This document shows, piece by piece, positions 36,940 through 45,690 of a stretch of DNA of 64,000 nt. Origin of the DNA: Mycolicibacterium sp. P9-64. GTDB lineage: Bacteria; Actinomycetota; Actinomycetes; Mycobacteriales; Mycobacteriaceae. The notes below the pieces were generated by a model that made no database searches, was not told the DNA's origin, and saw only the letters and a program-made list of their open reading frames with translations. The translations under genes and the position numbers were made by a program. Each line of letters starts with the position of its first letter. Positions within the stretch are counted from its first letter, which is position 1. The stretch covers positions 558,001-622,000 of the forward strand of contig NZ_NPKO01000003.1 in the NCBI RefSeq assembly GCF_008329605.1. The letters are read 5' to 3'.

Positions 36940-37161
36940 GTGCGTCGGGCCAGACCTACGGCGGTGACTCAGACAGAGGGGCCGAGGACCGACTCGGCAG
37001 AGGCACGTTGCTACGGCGTTATGAGATGTCGCGAATTATCCGGACTCCAACACGATGGGCCATCCAACGGTGCCCTCATATGCTTCAGTCTTGCGTTCGT
37101 CACCAACCGACTGCGACTCGGCACCACTGCGCGCCTCAGCCCGATGCTCCTTCGAACTTGA
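36940..37161 (+). pseudogene. Possible fragment of a luciferase-like monooxygenase
   Basis: A 73-codon frame ends LAFVTNRLRLGTTARLSPM followed by LLRT and stop. This resembles the conserved LAAVTxRLRLGTxVLLLP strand of the luciferase-like flavin monooxygenase family, but nothing before or after continues the protein. It would be a decayed remnant. Resemblance over some 20 residues could be chance. Confidence 0.25.
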
Positions 37162-37191
37162 CAACGCAGCGTGAACCAGGTCACACTCCTC

Positions 37192-37202
37192 CTTAATTAA
37201 CG
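37192..37202 (+). promoter_or_regulatory. AT-rich site before APC permease
   Basis: CTTAATTAACG, identical to the minus-strand site at 23843-23853, lies 156 bases upstream of the permease ATG and is followed by GATAATCAAG. It shares TTAATTAAC with the motif at 6877-6893. Confidence 0.4.
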
Positions 37203-37357
37203 ATAATCAAGTTGATGGAACATCCCTCGGCATCCACCTTCGTCACCTTGGCTTGCCAACGGGCTCACTGGCATCCATCAGCGCAGGATCAATACATCGC
37301 ACCCAGACGCGCACGCGCTGAGGCCACCCCACACAGTCCTAAGAAGAAAGAATCCAG

Positions 37358-38857
37358 ATGGCACACGACAGCCAAGCCGAACTCGGCGTAACGTCGAGCG
37401 CGCCCGGACCGGTAGCGAACCCTCCGTCTACCGAATCAAACGGCGCCCCAGGCCTTTCCGGCCACATGAGCGTGTTCGACATCGTGTTCACGGTGCTTGC
37501 CTTCAACGCGCCGATGTCGGTGTTCGTTGGGTTCATCACCGTGATCATCGGGATCGGCAACGGAATCGCCGCGCCGGTGAGCTACCTGGGGTGCGGTGCT
37601 CTCATGTTGTTCTTCGCAGTCGGGTTCGCCGCGATGAGCCGTCGACTCCCGAACCCTGGCGCTTTCTACGCGTACATCACCGCGGGACTCGGCCGGCCGC
37701 TGGGACTCGGCGCCGCATTCGTCGCTGTGGTGTCCTACGTCTTCATCCTCATCGGCGGCTACGCCTTTGGCGGTATCGCATGGCAGGCACTGGTGCGTGA
37801 CGTGCTCGGCGGTCCAGATCTGCCCTGGTACCTCTACACCGCCGCCTCCATGGTGGTCGTCGCCATCTTCGGATACTTCCGCATCCAGGTTTCGGCACGC
37901 GTCCTCATGTTCTTCATGTGCTTCGAGGTCATCGCCATGATCGCCTACGACACAGTCGTTTTCGTTCGAGGCGGCGCGAACGGCATCAATTTCGAGTCGT
38001 TCCATCCGGCCGCCATCACCTCCGGATCGATTGGCTTGGCGGTGTTGTTCAGCATCGTGTGCTTCTCCGGTTTCGAGGCCACCGCGATCTTCCGCGAGGA
38101 GGCCCGAGATCCCGAGCGGACGATTCCGCGAGCGACCTACTGGGCGGTCGGCGTCATGGCTGGCCTCTATGCCCTCACTAGCTGGGCCATGGTGCTCGGT
38201 ATTGGCGTCAACGACGTCGTGGCGGCTTCAGCCGCCGACCCAACTGGAACGGCACTGGCCACCGCACAGGCCTACCTCGGGAAGGTAGGAGTGGACGTCA
38301 TCAACGTCCTTCTGTGCACGAGCATCTTCGCAGCCAACCTTGCCGCCCACAACGTTACGACGCGCTACGAGTACTCCCTGAGCGTCGATGGAATCTTCCC
38401 GAAGTTTCTCAGCGCCGTCCACAAGACTGAGAAGTCGCCGCACCGTGCCTCGATCACGACGACCATCATCAGCTTCGCCGCGCTGCTGAGCTGCATCGTC
38501 TTCAAGGGTGATGGCACCACCCTGTATGCGGTCCTCGTCGGCATCGGCGGCTATGCACTGATCGTGCTCCTGCTCCTTACCAGCGCCTCGGTGATCGCTT
38601 ACTTCCGACGCAAGCCCGACCACGACGTAAACGTCTGGAAGTCCCTCGTCGCACCGGGAATCGCCTCCGCGGGCCTGGTGGTGGCCTTCGTGCTCGCCAC
38701 CAACAACGTGGCGGCAATGATCGGCGGGGATCAGGCTCTCGCCAACCTGCTGGTCGGTCTGTTCGTCGGTCTGCTGGTGCTGGGTGTGATCGTTGCGCTG
38801 GTGCTGCGCCGCGCGCGTCCCGATGTCTACCAGCGCATCGGACGCCAATCGATCTAG
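37358..38857 (+). CDS. APC-family amino acid/amine permease
   Basis: A 499-residue permease with about 12 membrane segments. VFTVLAFNAPMSVFVGF is TM1, NPGAFYAYITAGLGRPLG the loop after TM2 and FEATAIFREEARDPERTIPR the central loop. It is a paralogue of the permeases at 6951 and 13378. First gene of the large amine-catabolic run to 49947, with aldehyde dehydrogenase 51 bases downstream. It is likely the importer for the substrate of the amine oxidase two genes on. Confidence 0.92.
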   Translation: MAHDSQAELGVTSSAPGPVANPPSTESNGAPGLSGHMSVFDIVFTVLAFNAPMSVFVGFITVIIGIGNGIAAPVSYLGCGALMLFFAVGFAAMSRRLPNPGAFYAYITAGLGRPLGLGAAFVAVVSYVFILIGGYAFGGIAWQALVRDVLGGPDLPWYLYTAASMVVVAIFGYFRIQVSARVLMFFMCFEVIAMIAYDTVVFVRGGANGINFESFHPAAITSGSIGLAVLFSIVCFSGFEATAIFREEARDPERTIPRATYWAVGVMAGLYALTSWAMVLGIGVNDVVAASAADPTGTALATAQAYLGKVGVDVINVLLCTSIFAANLAAHNVTTRYEYSLSVDGIFPKFLSAVHKTEKSPHRASITTTIISFAALLSCIVFKGDGTTLYAVLVGIGGYALIVLLLLTSASVIAYFRRKPDHDVNVWKSLVAPGIASAGLVVAFVLATNNVAAMIGGDQALANLLVGLFVGLLVLGVIVALVLRRARPDVYQRIGRQSI

Positions 38858-38908
38858 CCGCGCAAGCCACATCGCCACCCGCACGTCAATCCAGGAGGTC
38901 GAAACACC

Positions 38909-40345
38909 GTGATAGAAAACGTAATTACTGCCAAGAATTGGATCGCTGGCGAGTGGCGCGATGGTGATGGCAACGACATCAGTCGGCACAACCCATTCAA
39001 CGACGACCTTGTCACGAATGTGCGCGCCGCCACCATCTCCCAGGCTGATGCAGCGGTCGCCGCCGCGAGCGCCGCGCGCCGAGACTGGGCCGCCGCGCCC
39101 GCCCTCGCCCGCACGAAGGCCATGCACCACGCCGGCGACTTGCTGCACGCCCGGCGAGACGAAGTGGCCCGCGTAATGACACGCGAAATGGGCAAGACCT
39201 TGGCCGAATCGTATGAGGACATCGAATACGGTGTCGACGACCTCAAGATGGCCGGCGACGACGCGCTGCGCCTGCTGGGGCAGTTCGTCCAGGGCACCTC
39301 GTCGGACACGATCGACCCCAAACGGGTGATCGTGCAGAACGTACCGGTCGGCGTCGTGGGACTGGCCACACCATGGAACTTCCCGATCGCCATCCCATGC
39401 GAGCTACTCGGTCCCTCGCTGGCCAGCGGAAACACCGTGGTCTGGAAGCCGAGCGAACTCGCACCTGGAACTGGACATCTGTTGGCAGAGGTCCTGGCCC
39501 AGGCCTTCCCACCGGGAGTGGTCAACGTGCTGCACGGACGCGGCGACGTCGGCGCGCACCTGGTGACCCACCCCAAGGTCGACATGTTCGGCTTCGTCGG
39601 AAGCACCGCAACGGGTGAGGCGATCGCCCGTGCCGCAGGTGTCAAGAAGCTCCTTCTCGAACTCGGCGGCAACGGGCCGGTCGTCGTCTTGGAAGACGCC
39701 GACATCGATGCCGCAGCGGAGGCCACCGTGTACTCCGCCTATTACACGAGCGGCCAGGTCTGCACGGCCACCGAGCGAGTTCTGGTCCACGAGAGCGTGC
39801 ATGACCGGTTCGTCGAGCGCGTCACGGTTCTCTCCAAGCGTGTCGTCGGCGGAGACCCCCTCGACGAACGAACGACCATGGGCCCCATGTGCTTTCCGGG
39901 AAGCTTCGACAAGACCCGAGCGCATCTCGAGGACGCCGTGGCGAAGGGAGCCACGATCGTGTTCGGCGGTGGCCACCACGGGCTGTATCACGAACCCACC
40001 GTGATCACCGGCGTCACGTCCGATATGGCCATCGCCCAAGACGAGACGTTCGGACCGGTGGTCCCGATCATGCGGTTTTCGTCCATCGAGCAGGCGATCG
40101 ACGTCGCCAACGAAACACCGTACGGCCTGCAGGCCGCCGTGTTCACCGAGTCGGTCAGCAAGGCATGGCAGTTGGCAGAGGCCATCGACTGCGGCACCGT
40201 ACACGTCAACGGCACCACCAACCACTGGGAGCTGTTGGCTCCCTTCGGTGGAATGAAGAAGTCGGGCATCGGCCGAATCCTCGGCGTCTCGTCGCCCGTG
40301 GCGTTCACCAACCAGAAGCAGATCACCTTCGACGTGAGCAAGTGA
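38909..40345 (+). CDS. NAD(P)+-dependent aldehyde dehydrogenase
   Basis: A 478-residue ALDH superfamily enzyme. Catalytic Cys285 is in SGQVCTATER, the general base Glu251 in LLLELGGNGP and Asn157 in TPWNFP. GFVGSTATGE (228-237) is the cofactor loop. It should oxidise an aldehyde, most simply that made by the amine oxidase encoded next. GTG start at 38909 with AGGAGG (38893-38898) ten bases upstream. Succinate-semialdehyde or aminoaldehyde dehydrogenase are likely classes, not distinguishable here. Confidence 0.93.
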   Translation: MIENVITAKNWIAGEWRDGDGNDISRHNPFNDDLVTNVRAATISQADAAVAAASAARRDWAAAPALARTKAMHHAGDLLHARRDEVARVMTREMGKTLAESYEDIEYGVDDLKMAGDDALRLLGQFVQGTSSDTIDPKRVIVQNVPVGVVGLATPWNFPIAIPCELLGPSLASGNTVVWKPSELAPGTGHLLAEVLAQAFPPGVVNVLHGRGDVGAHLVTHPKVDMFGFVGSTATGEAIARAAGVKKLLLELGGNGPVVVLEDADIDAAAEATVYSAYYTSGQVCTATERVLVHESVHDRFVERVTVLSKRVVGGDPLDERTTMGPMCFPGSFDKTRAHLEDAVAKGATIVFGGGHHGLYHEPTVITGVTSDMAIAQDETFGPVVPIMRFSSIEQAIDVANETPYGLQAAVFTESVSKAWQLAEAIDCGTVHVNGTTNHWELLAPFGGMKKSGIGRILGVSSPVAFTNQKQITFDVSK

Positions 40346-40376
40346 CCTCACCATGACCACCAAGGAGCAAACAGCA

Positions 40377-41660
40377 ATGTTCGATGTGATCGTCATCGGC
40401 GCCGGCTTTGCCGGTCTCACTGCCGCCCGCGACCAGCACGACGCGGGCCGGTCGGTCCTCGTACTGGAGGCGCGCGACCGCATCGGCGGTCGTACCCACT
40501 ACGACTACCTCGACGGCTTGGATCAGAAGGTCGAGTACGGGGGGACGTGGGTGGTTCCGAAGTACCAGCACCACGTTGCCCGCGAGGTCGAGCGGTACGG
40601 GCTCGAATACACCACGAGCCCAGCGGGTGAGAACTTCGCCTGGCACTTCAATGGGGCGACGACCGTTGGTGGATTCCCGATTCCGATGGATGAGATCCCC
40701 CAGCTGGAGCAGGCGGTGTCCCGGATCGTCGAGGCGTCGCGACGCATCCAGTGGGGTGTCCCGTTCGAAGAGCAGGGCCTTGAGGACCTCGACATTCCGT
40801 TCTCTCAGTGGTTGCAGGACAACGAGATCGAGGGAACGACGCTGGAGTTCTTCAAGTCCTACGGCGCCGGACTGTGCTTCGGCACCTATCCCGAGAACAT
40901 CTCCGCGCTGCATGTCATCTCCTGGGTCACCGGATGTGGCAACAGCGCCTGGAACGTGTTCAATGGCCCAACCATCAAGCTCGCAAAGGGCACAGCAAGC
41001 CTGTACGACGCGATGGCCAAAGACCTCGACATTCGACTGTCGTCACCGGTGACGCACATCGAGCAGGGCTCCGATTCAGTCACGGTCACCGTTGCCGGCG
41101 GGCAATCCTTCGCGGCGCGCGCGGCGGTCGTTGCCGTGCCGCTCAACACGTGGGCCAACATTGAATTCTCCCCGGCGTTGTGCGAGGGCAAGCAGCAGTT
41201 CACCGCCGAGCGACTAGCCGGTCGTGACGTGAAGATCTGGGTGCACACACGCAACGCTCCTCGACACTTCGCGAGCCTCGGCTGGGATGCGCCGCTGGAG
41301 TGGCTCTCGACTGAGTTCGAACGCGAAGAAGGCTCGATCATGGTCGGCTTCGGCATCAACGAGGAGCTCATCGACCCCACCGATCCGGGCTCTGTCGCAC
41401 GAGCAGTCAAGACCGTGGTTCCCGAGGCAGACGTCGTCAATTCGTGGAGTGAGGACTGGAACGGTAGTCCTTACTCCCTTGGCACGTGGACGGCCTTCCG
41501 CCCTGGCCAGATCACGCGTCTGGCAGCCGACAGCCGCAGAACGGAGGGCCGTCTGGTCTTCGCGAACGCCGATGTGGCCGTGGAGTTCTCCGGCTGGATC
41601 GACGGGGCGATCGAATCGGGCACCCGTGCTGCGACACCCCTGGCCGAGATCCTCGGATGA
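40377..41660 (+). CDS. Flavin amine oxidase
   Basis: A 427-residue FAD enzyme of the monoamine oxidase family. IVIGAGFAGLTAARD and VLEARDRIGGRTHY form the FAD-binding N-terminus, and EYGGTWVVPKYQHHVAREVE follows. The C-terminal FAD contact is ADVAVEFSGWIDGAIESG. No MAO-type covalent cysteine is obvious. The ATG at 40377 has AAGGAG (40362-40367) nine bases upstream and is preferred over the ATG at 40353. It should deaminate a primary or secondary amine to an aldehyde with peroxide release. It overlaps the micro-ORF by ATGA. Confidence 0.92.
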   Translation: MFDVIVIGAGFAGLTAARDQHDAGRSVLVLEARDRIGGRTHYDYLDGLDQKVEYGGTWVVPKYQHHVAREVERYGLEYTTSPAGENFAWHFNGATTVGGFPIPMDEIPQLEQAVSRIVEASRRIQWGVPFEEQGLEDLDIPFSQWLQDNEIEGTTLEFFKSYGAGLCFGTYPENISALHVISWVTGCGNSAWNVFNGPTIKLAKGTASLYDAMAKDLDIRLSSPVTHIEQGSDSVTVTVAGGQSFAARAAVVAVPLNTWANIEFSPALCEGKQQFTAERLAGRDVKIWVHTRNAPRHFASLGWDAPLEWLSTEFEREEGSIMVGFGINEELIDPTDPGSVARAVKTVVPEADVVNSWSEDWNGSPYSLGTWTAFRPGQITRLAADSRRTEGRLVFANADVAVEFSGWIDGAIESGTRAATPLAEILG

Positions 41661-41743
41661 CCAACGTCGGCTGGGATCGCGTTCCGGCCGCGCCCGAGGT
41701 CGGCGGAGACGGATGCCGCTCTACGGAAGGTTGTCTGACATGA
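41657..41743 (+). CDS. 28-residue micro-ORF linked by ATGA on both sides
   Basis: The ATG overlaps the stop of the amine oxidase in an ATGA, and its own TGA overlaps the SDR ATG in another ATGA. The peptide begins MTNVGWDRVPAAPEVGG and ends in a part with two cysteines, GCRSTEGCLT. It exactly fills the spacer. It may be a real small protein or a translational relay between the two enzymes. GGAAGG for the SDR lies within it. No family recognised. Confidence 0.4.
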   Translation: MTNVGWDRVPAAPEVGGDGCRSTEGCLT

Positions 41744-42486
41744 GCGGCCGGGTACAGGGCAAGCGATTCTTGGTGACCGGTGGCGCGCGCGGGATGGGTG
41801 CTTCGCACGCGCGTCACCTTGCCGAAGAGGGCGCTGCGGTGGCGATCGGCGACGTCCTCGACGTCGCCGGGTCGCAGCTCGCCGACGAACTGCGGGCCGA
41901 CGGATTCAACGTGTCCTACACTCACCTCGACGTCACCGACGAGTCAAGCTGGAAGACGGCCATCGAGCACGCGGTGCGAAATCTCGGCGGAATCGACGGA
42001 CTGGTGAACAACGCGGGCATCACCGGAACACCCGGCGGCCCCGAGGTCGAGGACGCCAGCGCCTGGAATGCCACCGTCGCTGTCAACCAGACCGGCGCCT
42101 ATCTGGGTTTGCGAGCGGTGATACCGCAGTTGAGGGCCGCGGGCGGCGGCTCGGTGGTCAACATTTCGTCGATCCTGGGGTTCATCGGGGACGGGGATTA
42201 CTTTGCCTATTCCGCCACCAAGGGGGCGCTTCGGCTGATGAGTCGCAGCGCAGCACTGAAATATGCGCACGAAGGGATTCGGGTCAACAGCGTGTGTCCG
42301 GGAATGGTGCGCACACCCATGAACGACGACGAAGTCGACGCCGACAGCTACGTACTCGCCACCCCCATGGGAAGAATGGCCGACCCGATCGAGGTGTCCA
42401 AGGCCGTGCTGTTTCTACTCTCCGATGACGCCAGCTACATCACCGGCTCCGACCTAGTGATCGATGGTGGCTACCTTGCCCGCTGA
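41740..42486 (+). CDS. Short-chain dehydrogenase/reductase
   Basis: A 248-residue SDR. TGGARGMG is at 13-20, NNAG at 90-93, with Ser144, Tyr157 and Lys161 (YSATK). Asp38 after beta-2 suggests NAD. It is most like 3-alpha/20-beta-hydroxysteroid dehydrogenase-type SDRs of actinobacteria, but the pathway here suggests a different alcohol. GGAAGG (41725-41730) nine bases before the ATG at 41740 sets the start; a longer frame from 41287 is a shadow of the amine oxidase. It overlaps the acyl-CoA ligase by 23 bases. Confidence 0.92.
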   Translation: MSGRVQGKRFLVTGGARGMGASHARHLAEEGAAVAIGDVLDVAGSQLADELRADGFNVSYTHLDVTDESSWKTAIEHAVRNLGGIDGLVNNAGITGTPGGPEVEDASAWNATVAVNQTGAYLGLRAVIPQLRAAGGGSVVNISSILGFIGDGDYFAYSATKGALRLMSRSAALKYAHEGIRVNSVCPGMVRTPMNDDEVDADSYVLATPMGRMADPIEVSKAVLFLLSDDASYITGSDLVIDGGYLAR

Positions 42487-44149
42487 ACGAACGTCAGCCA
42501 CCCACTCCAGACCTCGGACGGATGCGGCAATTCTCCTCGGACTCATGCAGGACGCCCCACTGACACTCGACCGGCTCATCCGCAGGATGAGGGACGTGAC
42601 CGCCTCCGCCCAGGCGATCGGCCCGACCAGTCACGGCGCGCTGCGGCGAATGTCCTTCGGCGACATCGCGGCCGACGCTCGACGAATCGGCGGCCTGCTC
42701 GAATCGATGGGAATCGTCGCCGGCGACCGCGTCGCCAGCCTCGCCTTCAACACCATCGACCACTTGACGCTGTTCCTCGGCGTGCCCGCCCACGGGGTCG
42801 TTCTGCAAACAGTCAACCCACGCTTCACCGCCGAGCAGATCGAGTACGTTCTCGGCCACGGTGGCGCTCGAGTTCTGTTCGTGCAGCAAGCACTTTTGGA
42901 GCTCGTAGTACCCGCACTGAGCCGCCTGCCCGCGTTGCAACACGTTCTGGTCATCGACCGCGACGTCCCCGACGACGAGTACCGGTCACTAGCAGACGCC
43001 CTGGTGTCTGCCGAACCTCGGGAACCGGTACTCACTGACGAGCGGATCGCGTCGGGCCTGTGCTACACGTCGGGAACTACCGGTAGTCCGAAAGGTGTTC
43101 TGTACTCGCATCGTTCGACGTTCCTGCACGCCCTCAGCGCTTGCATGACCGACGTCATGGCCGTTTCCGGACACGACACCATCCTCCCGATAGTCCCGAT
43201 GTTCCACGCCAACGCCTGGGGACTACCGCACGCGGCGGCACTCGTCGGAGCCCATCTCATTCTTCCCGGCCGAGACCTCAGCGGCGCTGCCGTCGGCGAA
43301 CTCATCCGCCGCTGCGGTGTCACGATGACAGCCGGCGTTCCCACCGTGCTCGACGATCTGCTCGCCCATGCAGACAACAATCACGGTGTCCTGGACACCC
43401 TTCGGACCGTGATCAGCGGCGGTTCAGCACTGCAACGACCAATGGTGGACGGCTTCTCCCGACACGGCGTCGAGGTGATTCAGGGATGGGGAATGACCGA
43501 GACCAGCCCCTGCGTGACGATGTCACGACCACCAAGAGACGCTGAAGACCCCGTTGGATACCGGCTTTCAGCCGGTCGACTCAATCCGCTCGTCGAGGCA
43601 CGCCTCATCGACGAGGACAACCACGTTCTGGCTCCGGACGGCACAGCCGTTGGTGAGATAGAACTGAACAGCCCCCACGCCGCCGCCGCCTACTACCGCG
43701 CTGACGAACTCTCCAAGGAGAAGTTCGACGACGGCTGGTTGCGGACCGGCGATGCTGCGTCGATCACACCCGACGGCTACGTGATCCTGCGTGATCGGAT
43801 CAAGGACATGATCAAGTCCGGTGGCGAGTGGATCCCGTCGGCGCGGCTGGAGTCTGTCGCCGCTGAACATCCCGCCGTACGCGAAGTCGCCGTGATCGCC
43901 GTCCACGACGAACGTTGGGGAGAACGACCGGGGGCGGTCGTGGCCCTTCGCCCAGGCCATGCGCTATCGCTAGATGACCTACGCGAGTTCATGAGCACAC
44001 ATGTGCCCAAGTGGTGGCTTCCGGTCGCCCTGTCGGAGGTAGTCACGCTTCCCAAGACCAGCGTCGGCAAGATCGACAAGAAGGCGTTGCGTGTCACCAC
44101 GCCGAGCCACTCGCGTGATGCCACGCCGGTCGACGGGGTTGGGCCCTGA
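42464..44149 (+). CDS. AMP-forming acyl-CoA ligase (fatty-acid CoA ligase type)
   Basis: A protein of up to 561 residues in the ANL superfamily. The P-loop is CYTSGTTGSPKGVLYSH, GWGMTETSP is the adenine motif, LRTGDAASITPDGYV the hinge region and PKTSVGKIDKKALR the C-terminal lysine motif, all intact. It resembles medium-chain acyl-CoA ligases. It would activate the acid made by the aldehyde dehydrogenase for beta-oxidation-type breakdown. The start may be the ATG at 42464 or the later in-frame ATG at 42545 (MQDAPLTL), which is how many family members begin. Confidence 0.92.
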   Translation: MVATLPAERTSATHSRPRTDAAILLGLMQDAPLTLDRLIRRMRDVTASAQAIGPTSHGALRRMSFGDIAADARRIGGLLESMGIVAGDRVASLAFNTIDHLTLFLGVPAHGVVLQTVNPRFTAEQIEYVLGHGGARVLFVQQALLELVVPALSRLPALQHVLVIDRDVPDDEYRSLADALVSAEPREPVLTDERIASGLCYTSGTTGSPKGVLYSHRSTFLHALSACMTDVMAVSGHDTILPIVPMFHANAWGLPHAAALVGAHLILPGRDLSGAAVGELIRRCGVTMTAGVPTVLDDLLAHADNNHGVLDTLRTVISGGSALQRPMVDGFSRHGVEVIQGWGMTETSPCVTMSRPPRDAEDPVGYRLSAGRLNPLVEARLIDEDNHVLAPDGTAVGEIELNSPHAAAAYYRADELSKEKFDDGWLRTGDAASITPDGYVILRDRIKDMIKSGGEWIPSARLESVAAEHPAVREVAVIAVHDERWGERPGAVVALRPGHALSLDDLREFMSTHVPKWWLPVALSEVVTLPKTSVGKIDKKALRVTTPSHSRDATPVDGVGP

Positions 44150-44295
44150 TCGACGCGCAAGCGGAGTCGTCCAGCGACGATACGGCTGCCCCGGCATCGC
44201 CCACCCGTTGCAGCGACGACGTGGAGTCGATGAAACAGCGGACGGTGCTGGAAATTTGGAGCAGCCGAAATGCAGGCATGGAAGGTACAGACTCA

Positions 44296-45411
44296 GTGAA
44301 CGCCAGGAAGCACTACAACGCGATAGTCGTCGGTCTCGGGGCGTGGGGCAGCGCCGCCTTGGCACACGCGGCAGGCCGGGGGCTGACCGTCCTCGGCTTG
44401 GACCAATTCACCCCGCCTCACACTCGCGGATCGCATCACGGCAACGGACGGGTCATCCGGATGGCCAGCCCGGAGGGAGCCTTCTATACGCCGATCATGC
44501 GTCGGGCGTACGAACTTTGGCATCAACTCGAGGCGGACACCGGGATTCAGGTCTTGACGACGGTCGGCGGCGTGTACGCCGCCCCGTCAGACGACGAAAT
44601 GATCTGGGGAGCGCTCGACAGCTATCGCGGCAACGACATCGCACACGAGGTGCTCGACGTGACCGCGGCGCGCACCCGATTTCCCTGGTTGCACGTCAAG
44701 GATGGCGAGACCGTCGTGCACGAGCCCGGTACGGGTCGGCTACACCCCGAACGTGCGATCGTCGCGCATCAACAACTCGCGCGCAGCCGCGGGGCCGACA
44801 TTCGAAGTAGCCTCGGCATGCTCGACTGGAAGCAGATCGACGATCGTGTCGAAATCACTACTTCAGAAGGCGTTTACACCACTGACCGACTGATTATGAC
44901 GTTGGGTTCGTGGGCACCGCATCAGCTACGGCTCGACCTGCCGCTCGTCGTCGAGCGGCAGTACTTCGGTGTGTACGACGTCCGCGACGTACCGGGACCT
45001 CTGACGATGATCAGCCTGCCGTCAGCTGATGCCGAGGCGTTCTACGGCCTGCCCGAGGAGGGTAGGACATTCAAAGTCGCGCTGCACCACGGTGGTATCA
45101 CCGGTGCGACCGAGGAGCTACCCACCGTCGTCACCGACGAGGAGAAACAGACGCTCCGTGGCTATGTTGCCGACCGACTCCCCCAGTTTCCGTCCGAACC
45201 GCTTCAGTGGACGACCTGCAAGTACACCAACACTCCCGACCGTCACTTCGTACTGACCCGGCATCCCGATGCGCCGTCCGTCATCGTCGGCGCCGGCTGT
45301 TCAGGTCGTGGATTCAAATTCGCAAGCTTCATCGGCGAAGCGCTCGCCGACCTCGCGACCAACATCGAACGTCCTGACCTCGAGCACTTTTCGCCGCAAC
45401 GGTTCGCCTGA
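44296..45411 (+). CDS. N-methyltryptophan/sarcosine-oxidase-like flavoenzyme
   Basis: A 371-residue enzyme of the monomeric sarcosine oxidase/MTOX family, close to the 372 residues of E. coli SolA. GLGAWG (13-18) binds FAD, THHG-type GSHHGNGRVIR is at 45-55, and Cys308 in TTCKYTNTPD corresponds to the covalent FAD cysteine of MTOX. It should oxidise an N-methyl or secondary amino acid to an imine, releasing formaldehyde or an amine. GTG at 44296 has GGAAGG (44280-44285) ten bases upstream; GTG 44221 and ATG 44278 are alternatives. Confidence 0.9.
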   Translation: MNARKHYNAIVVGLGAWGSAALAHAAGRGLTVLGLDQFTPPHTRGSHHGNGRVIRMASPEGAFYTPIMRRAYELWHQLEADTGIQVLTTVGGVYAAPSDDEMIWGALDSYRGNDIAHEVLDVTAARTRFPWLHVKDGETVVHEPGTGRLHPERAIVAHQQLARSRGADIRSSLGMLDWKQIDDRVEITTSEGVYTTDRLIMTLGSWAPHQLRLDLPLVVERQYFGVYDVRDVPGPLTMISLPSADAEAFYGLPEEGRTFKVALHHGGITGATEELPTVVTDEEKQTLRGYVADRLPQFPSEPLQWTTCKYTNTPDRHFVLTRHPDAPSVIVGAGCSGRGFKFASFIGEALADLATNIERPDLEHFSPQRFA

Positions 45412-45690
45412 AGAACCGAGGCAGCAGACGGCGACGCATCGGGCGCTAGCACGTGATGTTCCATCGACGGCACGAGCCGCGATGGTGACGCCGTACTAGC
45501 GATCAACCGAGAATCGAATCTTCATGCCGCCGCACGATTACGACCATGGGGCGATCCCCCTAACGTCGAGGGCACGACATCGCGGCTCGTCTGCAGGCGC
45601 GCGAACGTGAACGCGTTACGGCCGGAACGATCGCAGTTGGCGGTTTCGTGGCCTCAACGGTCTCGATGGCTACACCGATAGGAACCATTC
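45412..45690. other. Short spacer before the methyl-oxidase gene
   Basis: 279 bases with no supported gene, terminator or clear promoter; GGAACC lies just before the next ATG. Confidence 0.4.

Larger units (their letters stand above)
36744..37357. other. Intergenic region with possible gene remnant
   Basis: The 614 bases hold the luciferase-like fragment at 36940-37161, the AT-rich site at 37192-37202 and a TTGACA at 37158-37163 without a matching -10. Nothing else is recognised. Confidence 0.5.
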
